Shown here piece after piece: positions 44,915 through 53,582 of a stretch of 64,000 nt of DNA. Made by a program: the position numbers and the translations under genes. The stretch lies in contig PBBL01000081.1 in NCBI GenBank assembly GCA_002716585.1, positions 1 through 64,000 on the forward strand. The letters are read 5' to 3'. Below the pieces are notes generated by a model. It was not told the DNA's origin. It ran no database searches and saw only the letters and a program-made list of their open reading frames with translations. Numbering within the stretch: the stretch's first letter is position 1; the number at the start of each line of letters is the position of its first letter. Source of the stretch: Myxococcales bacterium (lineage in GTDB: Bacteria; Myxococcota_A; Bradymonadia; Bradymonadales; GCA-2716585).

Positions 44915-44929
44915 CCACAGAGGGCGGAA

Positions 44930-44983
44930 GGAAAAACGCAGGAGGCCCCGCACCAGCTGGTGCGGGGCCTCCTGCGTTTTTCC
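44930..44983. terminator. perfect 27-bp palindrome, bidirectional terminator
   Basis: The left arm begins GGAAAAACGCAGGAGGCCCC and the right arm is its exact complement ending TGCGTTTTTCC, with no loop base (centre AGCT at 44955-44958). T5 runs flank both sides. It lies between the convergent fliD and kinase genes and should terminate both. Confidence 0.9.
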
Positions 44984-44998
44984 GGCGCCGAGGGGAGG

Positions 44999-46753
44999 CT
45001 ACTTCCAGGGATCCTTCAGCCCACCTGTGTTCTGCCCGTTGCCGCCGTTGCGCTTGGGGGCGCGCTTGAGCAGGACGTTCAGCGTCTTGCTCTCCGACGG
45101 GACCACGTCCTCGGTCGTTGGCAGGAAGCCCTTCTTCTTGAAGGTCAGCTGGATCGCCTCCTCCCCCGTCTCATACGTCAGGGTCTTCGGGAGCGTCCCC
45201 AGCATCTTGCCCTCGGCGTCGTAGGCGACGACCCCAGGCTGCTCCGACGTGAGCTTGATCTCGATCTCCTTGACCTCCGGGGCGCTGTCCTGCGTCGTCT
45301 CCGTATCCGACGTCTCTCCCCCGGTCGTCGCGGCGATCGCGTCGCCGCCGTCCGCCTCATCGTCAGGCTCCTTGGTGTCCTCGTCGGGCTCCTCCTGCGC
45401 GGTGGTCTCCGGCTTGTCGTCCGGCTTGTCGTCGGGGACAACGGTCGTCGCCGCCTCGGACGTCTGAGCCGTCGTCTGGGAGCCGCCCGGCTCATCCGGG
45501 TCACCGCTCAACAACACGAAGATCACCGCGAGCAGGATCAAGAGCGCCCCCACCCCACCACCGATCGCGAGCAACAGCTTGCCCTGATCCTGCGCGTCCG
45601 CCTCAGCCAGCGGATCGTGGTGTACGGCCGTCACCCCGAGATCCAGCTCCAGGTTCCCCGACCAGTCCACCGAGCCGCTCGGGGTGAGGTTGACCTCCGA
45701 CGGCGACGGACGCCCCATCGGGGGGAGGCTCCCGGTCGAGGGGGACACACCGCCCGTGCTCATCGCCCCCGGGACGGGTGTCGCGTCACCGCCCACCGCT
45801 GGGATCGACGACGCCGAGTAATGGTACTTGGTCGAGAGCTGCTCAAGCGCCTGGATCATCTCCTCAGCGTCCTGAAACCTGTCTTCCGGCTTCTTCGCGA
45901 GCGAGCGGACGATCACCTGCCCCAGATCCTCGGGCACCTCAACGTCCGGGTTGATCTCGGCGAAGGACGGGACCGGCTCCGTGCAGTGCTTGAGGAGGAT
46001 GCTGACGTGATCGTCGGCGTCAAAGGGGACCTGCCCGGTGAGCATCTCGTACGCCATGATCCCGACGGCGTAGAGATCGCTGCGAGGCCCCGTCGGCTTG
46101 CTGCGCGCCTGCTCGGGCGACATGTACTTCGGCGTCCCGAAGATCATCCCCGCCTGCGTGAGGGTCTTGTCTTCGGACTTGGTGAGCTTCGCGACGCCAA
46201 AGTCGAGGACCTTGACGAAGTCCGGCGTCCCGTCCAGGCGAATCAGGAACACGTTGTCTGGCTTGATGTCGCGGTGGACGATGCCCTTCTTGTGCGCCTC
46301 GGCCAGGCTGCGCAGCGTCTGGATGACGATGTTGATCACGCGCCCCGCGGGCATGGGGCCGGCCTTCATCGCCTGGTTGAGGGAGATCCCGTCGAGGAAC
46401 TCCATCGCGATGTAGAGGATCTCCTCATGCAGACCGAAGTCGTACAGCGTGATGGTGTTGGGGTGGCGCAGCTGGCTCGCGGCGCGCGCCTCCCGACGAA
46501 ACCGCTCAATGAGCGACTCATCGTCCAGATCGCGCGGGAGGACCTTGATCGCGATCTTGCGATCCATCGCGGCCTGATCCCCCTTGTACACCACGCCCAT
46601 GCCACCCGCGCCGATCCTGGAGATGATGCGGTAGCGGTTGGCGATCGTCTCACCGATGAGAGGATCCTTGCGCTTCTTCTTCTTTCGGGTCGGTGCAGGC
46701 GCCTGCTCGGCCGCCTCCTTCTCCTCGACCTTCATGTCGTCATCCGAAGACAC
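44999..46753 (-). CDS. PknB-like transmembrane Ser/Thr kinase
   Basis: The protein has 584 residues. The kinase domain lies at about residues 38-300, with IGAGGMGVVYKG, IAIKVL, IVHRDIKPDN, DFGVAKL and MSPEQ, so it looks active. A Pro/Ser/Gly linker is followed by one membrane helix near residue 400 (IGGGVGALLILLAVIFVLL), then a Thr/Glu/Asp-rich stretch. A PEGA-like domain ends it (YDAEGKMLGTLPKTLTYETG). It should phosphorylate cytoplasmic proteins in response to an envelope signal. The GTG start has AGAGG about ten bases upstream, and ATG 46735 is also possible. Confidence 0.9.
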   Translation of the reverse strand: MSSDDDMKVEEKEAAEQAPAPTRKKKKRKDPLIGETIANRYRIISRIGAGGMGVVYKGDQAAMDRKIAIKVLPRDLDDESLIERFRREARAASQLRHPNTITLYDFGLHEEILYIAMEFLDGISLNQAMKAGPMPAGRVINIVIQTLRSLAEAHKKGIVHRDIKPDNVFLIRLDGTPDFVKVLDFGVAKLTKSEDKTLTQAGMIFGTPKYMSPEQARSKPTGPRSDLYAVGIMAYEMLTGQVPFDADDHVSILLKHCTEPVPSFAEINPDVEVPEDLGQVIVRSLAKKPEDRFQDAEEMIQALEQLSTKYHYSASSIPAVGGDATPVPGAMSTGGVSPSTGSLPPMGRPSPSEVNLTPSGSVDWSGNLELDLGVTAVHHDPLAEADAQDQGKLLLAIGGGVGALLILLAVIFVLLSGDPDEPGGSQTTAQTSEAATTVVPDDKPDDKPETTAQEEPDEDTKEPDDEADGGDAIAATTGGETSDTETTQDSAPEVKEIEIKLTSEQPGVVAYDAEGKMLGTLPKTLTYETGEEAIQLTFKKKGFLPTTEDVVPSESKTLNVLLKRAPKRNGGNGQNTGGLKDPWK

Positions 46754-46840
46754 GATACTCGAACCTCTCTAGCACGACTCAACTCAAGATCCGGCGCCCC
46801 TTCGGGCGAGGAAGAACCACCGACACGCGACACGCACGCC

Positions 46841-47677
46841 TCAACGGATCTCGACTCGTCCCTCAAAGTACACACGGTGTCGAACGAAACCAAATTTCTT
46901 ATAGGTGCCGATCGCCGCGACGTTGCCCTCACGGACGTTGAGCGTCACGAGCGACACGGTCTGGAACAGCTCGTCGAGCAACCTCGTCGTCACCGCCGTC
47001 GCGTACCCTCGCCGCCGATGCTCCGGGTGCACCACGAGGTTGCCAATCGCCGCGATGTCGTAGGTCTTGCTGTGAACATGGATGCCCGCGATGCCCGCGA
47101 GCCCTCGCCCGCCTTCGGCGTCGATACCAAAGTAGAGCCCCGTCTCCAGCTGGTATGGCTCGAAGAAGTTGTCCGGGAAGTGGCGGTACAGCTCCACGAT
47201 CGCCGCCGTGTCGGTGTGATCCAGGCGGCGCACGCTGCGCTGACCCTCCTCGTCGTCGGGCCTGATGTAGGCGTCGCGCTCAAGGCCCATGCGCTGCATG
47301 CGCTTGAGCGACAGCTTCGAGAAGGAGTCGTTCAGCACCGGGTGGTGGTTCTCCCAGGCATGCACCCACAGCGGCGACGGCAGCTGCAACCTGACGTGCT
47401 CCAACAGCTCCAACAGGTACCTCGCCGAACGCTCCTTGTGCTCCTGTGGGCGGCTCGCGGGCGTCGCCGAAGACGACGCGGTCAGGATGACCGGCATCCT
47501 GAGCCCGCTGTACAACAACAACACCGCTTGCAGCTGACCGTCCACGCGGTTGCCGTACCAGGTGCAGTAGGGCAGGTAGACCGGGTCCAGATCGCCGAGC
47601 AGGTACGCGTTCCCCACCCGATCGCGGGTCAGGAAGATCCTCAGCTCCTCGCGATCCTTGAGTTCTTCTATGGGCAT
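46841..47677 (-). CDS. GNAT-family acetyltransferase
   Basis: The protein has 278 residues. The C-terminal half is a GNAT domain with the acetyl-CoA site NLVVHPEHRRRGYATAVTTRL (motif A, RRRGYA) and LNVREGNVAAIGTYKKFGF (motif B). The N-terminal half is a separate alpha/beta domain of unknown role. The acceptor is unknown. It lies on the same strand as the kinase gene but 87 bases upstream of it, so co-transcription is uncertain. The 139-base spacer to the HD-GYP gene shows nothing clear. Confidence 0.83.
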   Translation of the reverse strand: MPIEELKDREELRIFLTRDRVGNAYLLGDLDPVYLPYCTWYGNRVDGQLQAVLLLYSGLRMPVILTASSSATPASRPQEHKERSARYLLELLEHVRLQLPSPLWVHAWENHHPVLNDSFSKLSLKRMQRMGLERDAYIRPDDEEGQRSVRRLDHTDTAAIVELYRHFPDNFFEPYQLETGLYFGIDAEGGRGLAGIAGIHVHSKTYDIAAIGNLVVHPEHRRRGYATAVTTRLLDELFQTVSLVTLNVREGNVAAIGTYKKFGFVRHRVYFEGRVEIR

Positions 47678-47816
47678 GGTCGCCCTCCATCAGCGGACCG
47701 ACGCTCAACCCACGCTCGCGCGAGGTGGCGCTTCCAACTCGCCGTCCCCGACAGGATAGCCTGTTCACTCAAGCGTCTGCAAGACGGGACAGCCCCCCCA
47801 CGACCTGCGCGGATCG

Positions 47817-49754
47817 TCAAGACTGCTTCGGGATGAGGTGGGTGATGCTCGGGATGACCTCGCCCACGAACAGGCTCACCAGGTCGACGTCGAGCTTGCC
47901 CGAGTCCGACTCGAGCCGCAGGATGCGGGTCGCGTCCTCGATGCTCGCGGCCGGTCGGTAGGGGCGATCCCAGGCCGTCACGGCGTCGAAGATGTCCGCC
48001 ACCGTCAGGATCCTCACCCGGAGCGGGATCTCATCACCGGCGAGCCCCCGGGGGTAACCGCTGCCATCAAGCTTCTCGTGGTGAGCCCCGGCGATGCAGG
48101 GCACCTGCCGCAGCTCCTCGCTCCAGGGGATCTGGTTGAGGAAGGCCTCGCTCTGAGCCACGTGTGAGCGCATGTCCTCCATCTCAAGGTCGTTCAGCGT
48201 GCCCGAGCGAATCGTCAGGTTCTCCAGCTCACCCTGCGTGAGCAGCGTCACCCGCTCATCGTTCGCCGCGAAGACCATCCGTCGGCCCATCGCCTGCACA
48301 TGCGCGATCTGCTCCGGCTCAAGCCGCGACCTGGAGTTGATCGTGTCCATGAAGGACATGAAGGCGTCCAGCTCGCTCACGAACTGAGCGTGGCGGTAGC
48401 GCAGCACCTCCATGTCTTCGCTCGTGGGGTGCCGCCCTTCGCGCATGAGGCGCTGCAGCAGGCCATCGGTCTGGTGACGCCAGTGCACCTCCTTGAAGAG
48501 GTTGAAGCGCTCGCGGACGTTCGTAATCTCAGGCTCGGGCAGCCGCGTCGCCTTCATCAAGACCGACTCGCGGACCCCGACCTTGCCGAAGTCATGCAGC
48601 AGCGCCGCGTAGCGAAGCTCGGTCAGCTGCTCGTCGGTAAAGTGGATCGGCTCAAAGGACGCCGCGGTGGTCTGGTTGACCACCTCGGCGAGGCGCAGGC
48701 TGTAGGTCGCGACCCGCTCGGAGTGACCCGCCGTCGTCGGATCGCGCGCCTCGATCGCGCTGACCGAGGCCTGCACGAAGCCCTCGAACATCTCGTAGAT
48801 GTTCTCCGTCAGGCGCGTCCGCTCCAGCGCGAAGGCGACGTTCGAGGCGAACACCGAGAACAGATCGAGATCCTGCCTTGAGAACAGGCTCTTGCTGTCC
48901 CGGGTGTCCACGTGCATCACGCCCAGCAGCGAGCGCTGGCCGACCAGCGGCGCCGCCATGCAGGCGTAGATCTGCCCCTCCAGGATCGACTTGGAGAGGT
49001 CGCCGCTCATCCCGTCCCGCACAAAGAGGACCGCCTCCCTCGTCTCGACCACCCGCTGCAACAGCGACTGGCTGATGATCGAAGGCGCGTTGGTCTCCTC
49101 CAGCGCGCCTCGCACGCGCGACATGAACGGCCTGAGGCCGTTGTCCTCCAGCAGGTTGATCGAGAAGAAGTCCGCCGTCGGGAACGCCTCGAAGGTCGCC
49201 TGGACGATCAAGCCGAGCAGATCCTCCAGCCGGTTGAGCCCGTTGAGCTGTCCGGCGAGGCCGAACAGGATGCGCAGCCGCGGATCCTTGCCGGTGACGC
49301 GCCGGGTGAGCGCGGCCTGAGGCTCGTGGACGGTGGTGATGTACTTCTCGTGTGACTCGTAATCGGCTTCAGGCTCCTTGGGCTTCTGCTGCGCCTCCTC
49401 TTCGCTCAGCTGGCCGATGCGCAGCCGGATGACCGAGGAGCCCACCTGGATCTCACCGCCGCTCAGGATCCGGACCGGCCTGTTCGAGCCGTTGCGGTGG
49501 AGCCTGACCCCGACCTTCTGATCGACGACGACCAGGCTGCCGTGGCGGCTCTGCAGATCCTGATAGATGAACCCATCCTCCTCGCGGACGAACTCACCAT
49601 GGTTGTTGGAGACGAACCGATCCTGGAGGAAGAAGTCGTTGCCTCGCGCCCGGCCCAGCGTCACGGTGTCCTGATCAAACCTCGCCCACTTCCCGGCGTC
49701 GGGGCCGCTCATGATCGTCAGGTTGAGGATGGGACGTCTGGTCACCGCGAACAC
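47817..49754 (-). CDS. FHA-GAF-HD-GYP signalling protein
   Basis: The protein has 645 residues. An FHA domain comes first (about residues 20-110; SRHGSLVVVDQKVG and GRARGNDFFL are phospho-Thr-binding signatures). A GAF domain follows at about 155-320. An HD-GYP phosphodiesterase core comes last (about 325-640), with HDFGKVGV and HHEKLDGSGYPRGL. HD-GYP enzymes degrade cyclic di-GMP. The FHA domain would let a kinase such as the nearby PknB-like protein control it. The first GTG (49754) is only one base after GGGAG. The GTG three codons on (49745) has better spacing and may be the real start. Confidence 0.9.
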   Translation of the reverse strand: MFAVTRRPILNLTIMSGPDAGKWARFDQDTVTLGRARGNDFFLQDRFVSNNHGEFVREEDGFIYQDLQSRHGSLVVVDQKVGVRLHRNGSNRPVRILSGGEIQVGSSVIRLRIGQLSEEEAQQKPKEPEADYESHEKYITTVHEPQAALTRRVTGKDPRLRILFGLAGQLNGLNRLEDLLGLIVQATFEAFPTADFFSINLLEDNGLRPFMSRVRGALEETNAPSIISQSLLQRVVETREAVLFVRDGMSGDLSKSILEGQIYACMAAPLVGQRSLLGVMHVDTRDSKSLFSRQDLDLFSVFASNVAFALERTRLTENIYEMFEGFVQASVSAIEARDPTTAGHSERVATYSLRLAEVVNQTTAASFEPIHFTDEQLTELRYAALLHDFGKVGVRESVLMKATRLPEPEITNVRERFNLFKEVHWRHQTDGLLQRLMREGRHPTSEDMEVLRYRHAQFVSELDAFMSFMDTINSRSRLEPEQIAHVQAMGRRMVFAANDERVTLLTQGELENLTIRSGTLNDLEMEDMRSHVAQSEAFLNQIPWSEELRQVPCIAGAHHEKLDGSGYPRGLAGDEIPLRVRILTVADIFDAVTAWDRPYRPAASIEDATRILRLESDSGKLDVDLVSLFVGEVIPSITHLIPKQS

Positions 49755-49947
49755 ACTCCCGGGCGAACCGAGCCGGTCCGCCTGTTGAGAACGCTTCGAA
49801 TTCTAATTCACATCTCCCCTTGAGGAAACCCCTATCCTTACAGTGTAGGACACCGCTGCGCTCACCGACCTGGATTGGATGACACTCACCGCTCAGTGTG
49901 TCACGTCCCACGCCATATTTCAAAGTCGGCCCTGCAACCCAACATCG

Positions 49948-50385
49948 TTACGGAAAAGGCGTCTGGGTCACGACGTGCACCACCAGCCTCGCCACCCCAA
50001 AGAGCAGCAGCGCGAGCAACATCACCACGATCAAGCGATCGCGAACCTTGCGAGGCAAGCGCCACCGAGCCCGCACAACCTCGCGCAGCGCGCCGGGCAA
50101 CAACCCCAGGCTCACAGCGACGAGCGCCGCCCCGTAGACCAGAAACCCGAAGGGGTGGAGCTGCCACGCCTGCTCCCAGCGCGCATGCCCGATGTGGATC
50201 ACGCTCCGCGTCAGGCCACACCCCGGGCAGGGAAGCTCAAACAGGGTGTTGAACCAGCAGAGCGACACGCCAAACCCCTCCGCCGGGAGCACCACCGACA
50301 GCACCAGCACCACCCCCGCCACCAACGCGCCAGGGCGGGAGGCGAGCGTCTCCCGTACGCGATCGCGCAGGCGCGACCGCTCCAT
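49948..50385 (-). CDS. DUF2752 membrane protein
   Basis: The protein has 145 residues. It carries the DUF2752 signature PCPGCGLTRSVIHIGHARWEQA after the first hydrophobic helix, and two more helices follow. The family is uncharacterised. The two Cys in CPGC may bind metal. ATG 50385 is chosen because GAGGTGA lies eight bases upstream; an ATG at 50418 has no such site. It is the last minus-strand gene before the origin region. Confidence 0.82.
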   Translation of the reverse strand: MERSRLRDRVRETLASRPGALVAGVVLVLSVVLPAEGFGVSLCWFNTLFELPCPGCGLTRSVIHIGHARWEQAWQLHPFGFLVYGAALVAVSLGLLPGALREVVRARWRLPRKVRDRLIVVMLLALLLFGVARLVVHVVTQTPFP

Positions 50386-51028
50386 CGACGTGCTCACCTC
50401 AGGGCTCGACCTGGTCATGTGACGCTCATGACGTGCTCATCCTCCGCAGGAGCGCGTGCTGAGATCCTGCGACCTCGCGACCCCTCCAACATAGCCAGCG
50501 CAGCTCGCAGGCGCCACCATCACACCCCACCACGGTTCGTATGATCAGCAGATCCACACGACCCGAGAGCGATCGCCCGAGATCGCCGCGCGAAGCCCGA
50601 AGAATCGGCCCGAACGCCCCGCTCAGAAGTTTTCCCCAGCTTTTATCACACGGGGACAACATAAACACACCCATGTGGAAAACCCTGAGCGAGCCTCAAT
50701 TAAACCATATCAAAACAGATGGATAGACAAACAGCCGAACCAACCCCCACGTGGACAACCCTGTGGATATCTTTTTTGTGAACGCCGTTCGCACATGGCG
50801 ATCACAAATCAACCCTTGAGTTCCAGGCTTGAGGGGGTTAGGTGTGTAGATGTGTTGTGCAGCGCTGGCTGCCGTCCTTGGTCACAAGCGACTGGAAGCC
50901 AGTTCACCCACATCATTCGGCGAGGGACAATCGTCGCTGGAGTGGGTGGTCATCCATGACGCACGGCGGAGCAGGAACAACAACGACCAGCACTCAAGCC
51001 AAGACGCAGGGAAGCGTAACCGATATCC
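50386..51028. other. dnaA upstream region with DnaA-box-like sites (possible oriC part)
   Basis: This 643-base gene-free spacer is visibly more AT-rich in its 50640-50830 part. Sites close to the DnaA box TGTGGATAA are TGTGGAAAA (50674-50682), CGTGGACAA (50750-50758) and TGTGGATAT (50762-50770). A run TCTTTTTTGTG follows the last box. Divergent minus- and plus-strand genes on either side agree with an origin or the dnaA promoter here. No dnaA ribosome-binding site is obvious; AGGGAAG is about 13 bases before the ATG. Confidence 0.55.
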
Positions 51029-53026
51029 ATGAAGGAACACTGGCAGACGATACAACGGGTCATCCGCGACCAGGTCGACGAGCGCACCTGGGAGCAGTTC
51101 TTCCGCCACCTCGCCATTCGAGAGTACAGCGACCAGTACGTCGTGTTCGAGCTGCCGGACGCCTTCTTCGTCACCTGGTTCGAGAACCATTATATGAACT
51201 ACCTGCACGAGGTCATCCACGAGGTGACCCGCAGGCCGCTTCAGGTTCGTATGGTGGTGCGTGACCCGATGCCGCGCGCGAACGACATGATGTCGCTCGC
51301 GCCCTCCCCGGACCGTCGCTCTGGATCGTCGTTGCCCGAGATCGACCGCAGCCTGCCGCCGAACTTTCAGCGCATGCGCGAGCACTGGCAGACGATTCAG
51401 CAGATGATCCGCAGCCAGGTCGATGAGCGCACCTGGGAGCAGTTCTTTCGCCACCTGTCGATGCGTGATTACAGCAGCGATCAGATCGTGTTCGAGCTGC
51501 CGGACGCCTTCTTCGTCACCTGGTTCGAGAACCACTACATGAACTACCTCAGGGATGTGCTCCATGAGGTGACAGGTCAACCCTTTCATATCCAGCTTGT
51601 TGCCCGGGACAAGCCCGCAGGCACGATCGCGACGCCTCCCCACTCGATGGTCGCGCCCTTCGGGGCGCCTGGCCATCAGGAGAGGCATGCGGCCCCGACC
51701 TCCGGGTTCCCAACGCCCCCTCCAATGGCTTTCCGGGCGAGCCCGCCTGCACCGGTGGCCCCATCCCCGTTCAACGGGGTGGGGCCGCTGGAGCGGGCCT
51801 ATCCTTCGACCGAACAGCCTCGGGACTTCAACCCGGCTCGCGCCATGCACCCCTCCTCGCCGTCGTCCTTCAGCCCCTCCTCGGGCGCTGTGGACGCTCC
51901 AGCTCATTCGGGCTACGGCGTCGGGCGGGGCGGGGCGGCCGCCGCGGCTCCGCCTCCACCTCGCGTGGAGGCCGCCTCGTCGTCGCTCGATGGTCTCATC
52001 ATCCGAGCCGGGTTGAACCCGAGGTACACCTTCGACCAGTTCATCGTCGGGCCCTCCAACCAGTTCCCCCACGCCGCCTGTCAGGCGATCGGGGAGCGTC
52101 CCGCTCAATCCTACAACCCGATGTTCCTCTACGGAGGCGTCGGGCTTGGCAAGACGCACCTGCTCCACGCCGTGGGCATCGAGATCCTCAAGCGGCACCC
52201 GAACTGGCGTATCACCTACGTCAGCTCGGAGAACTTCATGAACGCCCTGATCGACTCGTTGAAGTCCAAGAACACCCACTCCTTTCGGACCAAGTACCGA
52301 AACCAGTGCGACGTCCTGCTCATCGATGACATCCAGTTCATCGCCGGCAAGGACTCCACCCAGGAGGAGTTCTTTCACACCTTCAACGCCCTCTATCAGG
52401 CGCGCAAGCAGATCGTCATCACCAGCGACAAGCCCCCGCAGGACCTGCCCGGGCTTGAGGAGCGGCTCCGCAGCCGCTTCGGGTGGGGCCTGATCGCTGA
52501 CATCCAACCTCCCGAGATCGAGACCCGGATCGCCATCATCAAGGCGAAGGCCGAGCTTGAGGAGATCGCCCTTGAAGGCGACGTCGCGATGTACCTCGCC
52601 ACACACATCCGCTCCAACATCCGTGAGCTGGAGGGGGCCATGATTCGACTCAAGGCCTTCTCCTCGCTCAACAGCAAACCCATTACGGTCGAGCTCGCCA
52701 AGACCCAGCTGCGTGATGTCATTCAAGAACGCAGTCAGAACATCACCATCGATGGGATCGTCAAGCTCACCGCCAACTTCTACAACGTCAAGGCCAAGGA
52801 CATCCTCGGCCCCAGGCGCCACCGCGTCGTCGCTCATCCCCGACACGTCGCCATGTTCCTCTCCCGCCGTCACACCGCCCACTCCTTCCTGGAGATCGGC
52901 AAGCACTTCGGGGGACGGGATCACACCACGGTCATGAGCGCCGTCAACAAGATTCAGGAACTTGCCGAGAAGGACAGCGAGCTCACCACTGAGCTGCGCT
53001 CCCTCGAACAAGCGCTCCTGCGCTGA
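51029..53026 (+). CDS. dnaA: chromosomal replication initiator DnaA with duplicated domain I
   Basis: The protein has 665 residues, about 200 more than usual. Residues 1-79 and 116-194 are two copies of domain I (HWQTIQ, VDERTWEQFFRHL, FELPDAFFVTWFENHYMNYL), joined by a 36-residue linker. A Pro/Ala/Ser-rich linker follows to residue 325. The AAA+ core has Walker A GGVGLGKTH (369-377) and Walker B LLIDDIQF. Domain IV ends with the DNA-binding signature GRDHTTVMSAVNKI. DnaA opens oriC and loads helicase; domain I drives oligomerisation and helicase contact. The start ATG is set by the first copy; no strong ribosome-binding site is visible. Confidence 0.97.
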   Translation: MKEHWQTIQRVIRDQVDERTWEQFFRHLAIREYSDQYVVFELPDAFFVTWFENHYMNYLHEVIHEVTRRPLQVRMVVRDPMPRANDMMSLAPSPDRRSGSSLPEIDRSLPPNFQRMREHWQTIQQMIRSQVDERTWEQFFRHLSMRDYSSDQIVFELPDAFFVTWFENHYMNYLRDVLHEVTGQPFHIQLVARDKPAGTIATPPHSMVAPFGAPGHQERHAAPTSGFPTPPPMAFRASPPAPVAPSPFNGVGPLERAYPSTEQPRDFNPARAMHPSSPSSFSPSSGAVDAPAHSGYGVGRGGAAAAAPPPPRVEAASSSLDGLIIRAGLNPRYTFDQFIVGPSNQFPHAACQAIGERPAQSYNPMFLYGGVGLGKTHLLHAVGIEILKRHPNWRITYVSSENFMNALIDSLKSKNTHSFRTKYRNQCDVLLIDDIQFIAGKDSTQEEFFHTFNALYQARKQIVITSDKPPQDLPGLEERLRSRFGWGLIADIQPPEIETRIAIIKAKAELEEIALEGDVAMYLATHIRSNIRELEGAMIRLKAFSSLNSKPITVELAKTQLRDVIQERSQNITIDGIVKLTANFYNVKAKDILGPRRHRVVAHPRHVAMFLSRRHTAHSFLEIGKHFGGRDHTTVMSAVNKIQELAEKDSELTTELRSLEQALLR

Positions 53027-53582
53027 GTCATGCCCCGAAACAGCCCTGACATCCTCTCCTGCGCGCACCCGTGCCCCCTCGATCACCCTTCGAGGCGCTC
53101 CACGCTCAGCGCAGACGCACCGCTCTGTGAATTAATGACCATTTCGACCTCCATTTCGCCGCGATCCAACCCGATCAACGGCGATGAGCGCATGATCCGT
53201 GGATCATACAAGACAAAGGATCAGCTGTGGACAACTCAGGGGAAAACCAGCGGGAAACCCAAGTGATTGCGTGGGGAGAAACAGGGGGTTTGTCATCCCA
53301 TTTTCTCCCCACTCTGTGTGCACTCTGTTATGCACCACCTCTGTGGAGAAAATTAACAAGAGGTAACAGGAGCTTGAGAGGGTTTTAAACAAATCCACCA
53401 CACCTACTACTGCTGCGATCAAAAAAGAAGAAAGAGAGTTCTATAAGTTCGAGCCGTATAGGACCGCCGCCCCTCGCCCCAACCGCAAACATATTTTCAG
53501 TTGTTGGCAGACAGGGCTTGTCACGGGGGCGTCAAAGCGATAGACCGATGGCAGTAGGGATCAACTTCGTAGGAGATCACCC
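53027..53582. other. dnaA-dnaN spacer with DnaA boxes, AT-rich DNA and inverted repeat (oriC candidate)
   Basis: This 556-base spacer shows no gene. DnaA-like boxes are TGTGGACAA (53226-53234), TTATGCACC (53328-53336) and TGTGGAGAA (53342-53350). An 11-bp inverted repeat GTGGGGAGAAA/TTTCTCCCCAC lies at 53271-53312. From 53350 to 53450 the DNA is AT-rich, with purine-run and CTACTACTG sequence that reads as a DnaA-trio-like repeat on the other strand. These are the ingredients of an unwinding element; which spacer is oriC is not settled. Confidence 0.6.
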
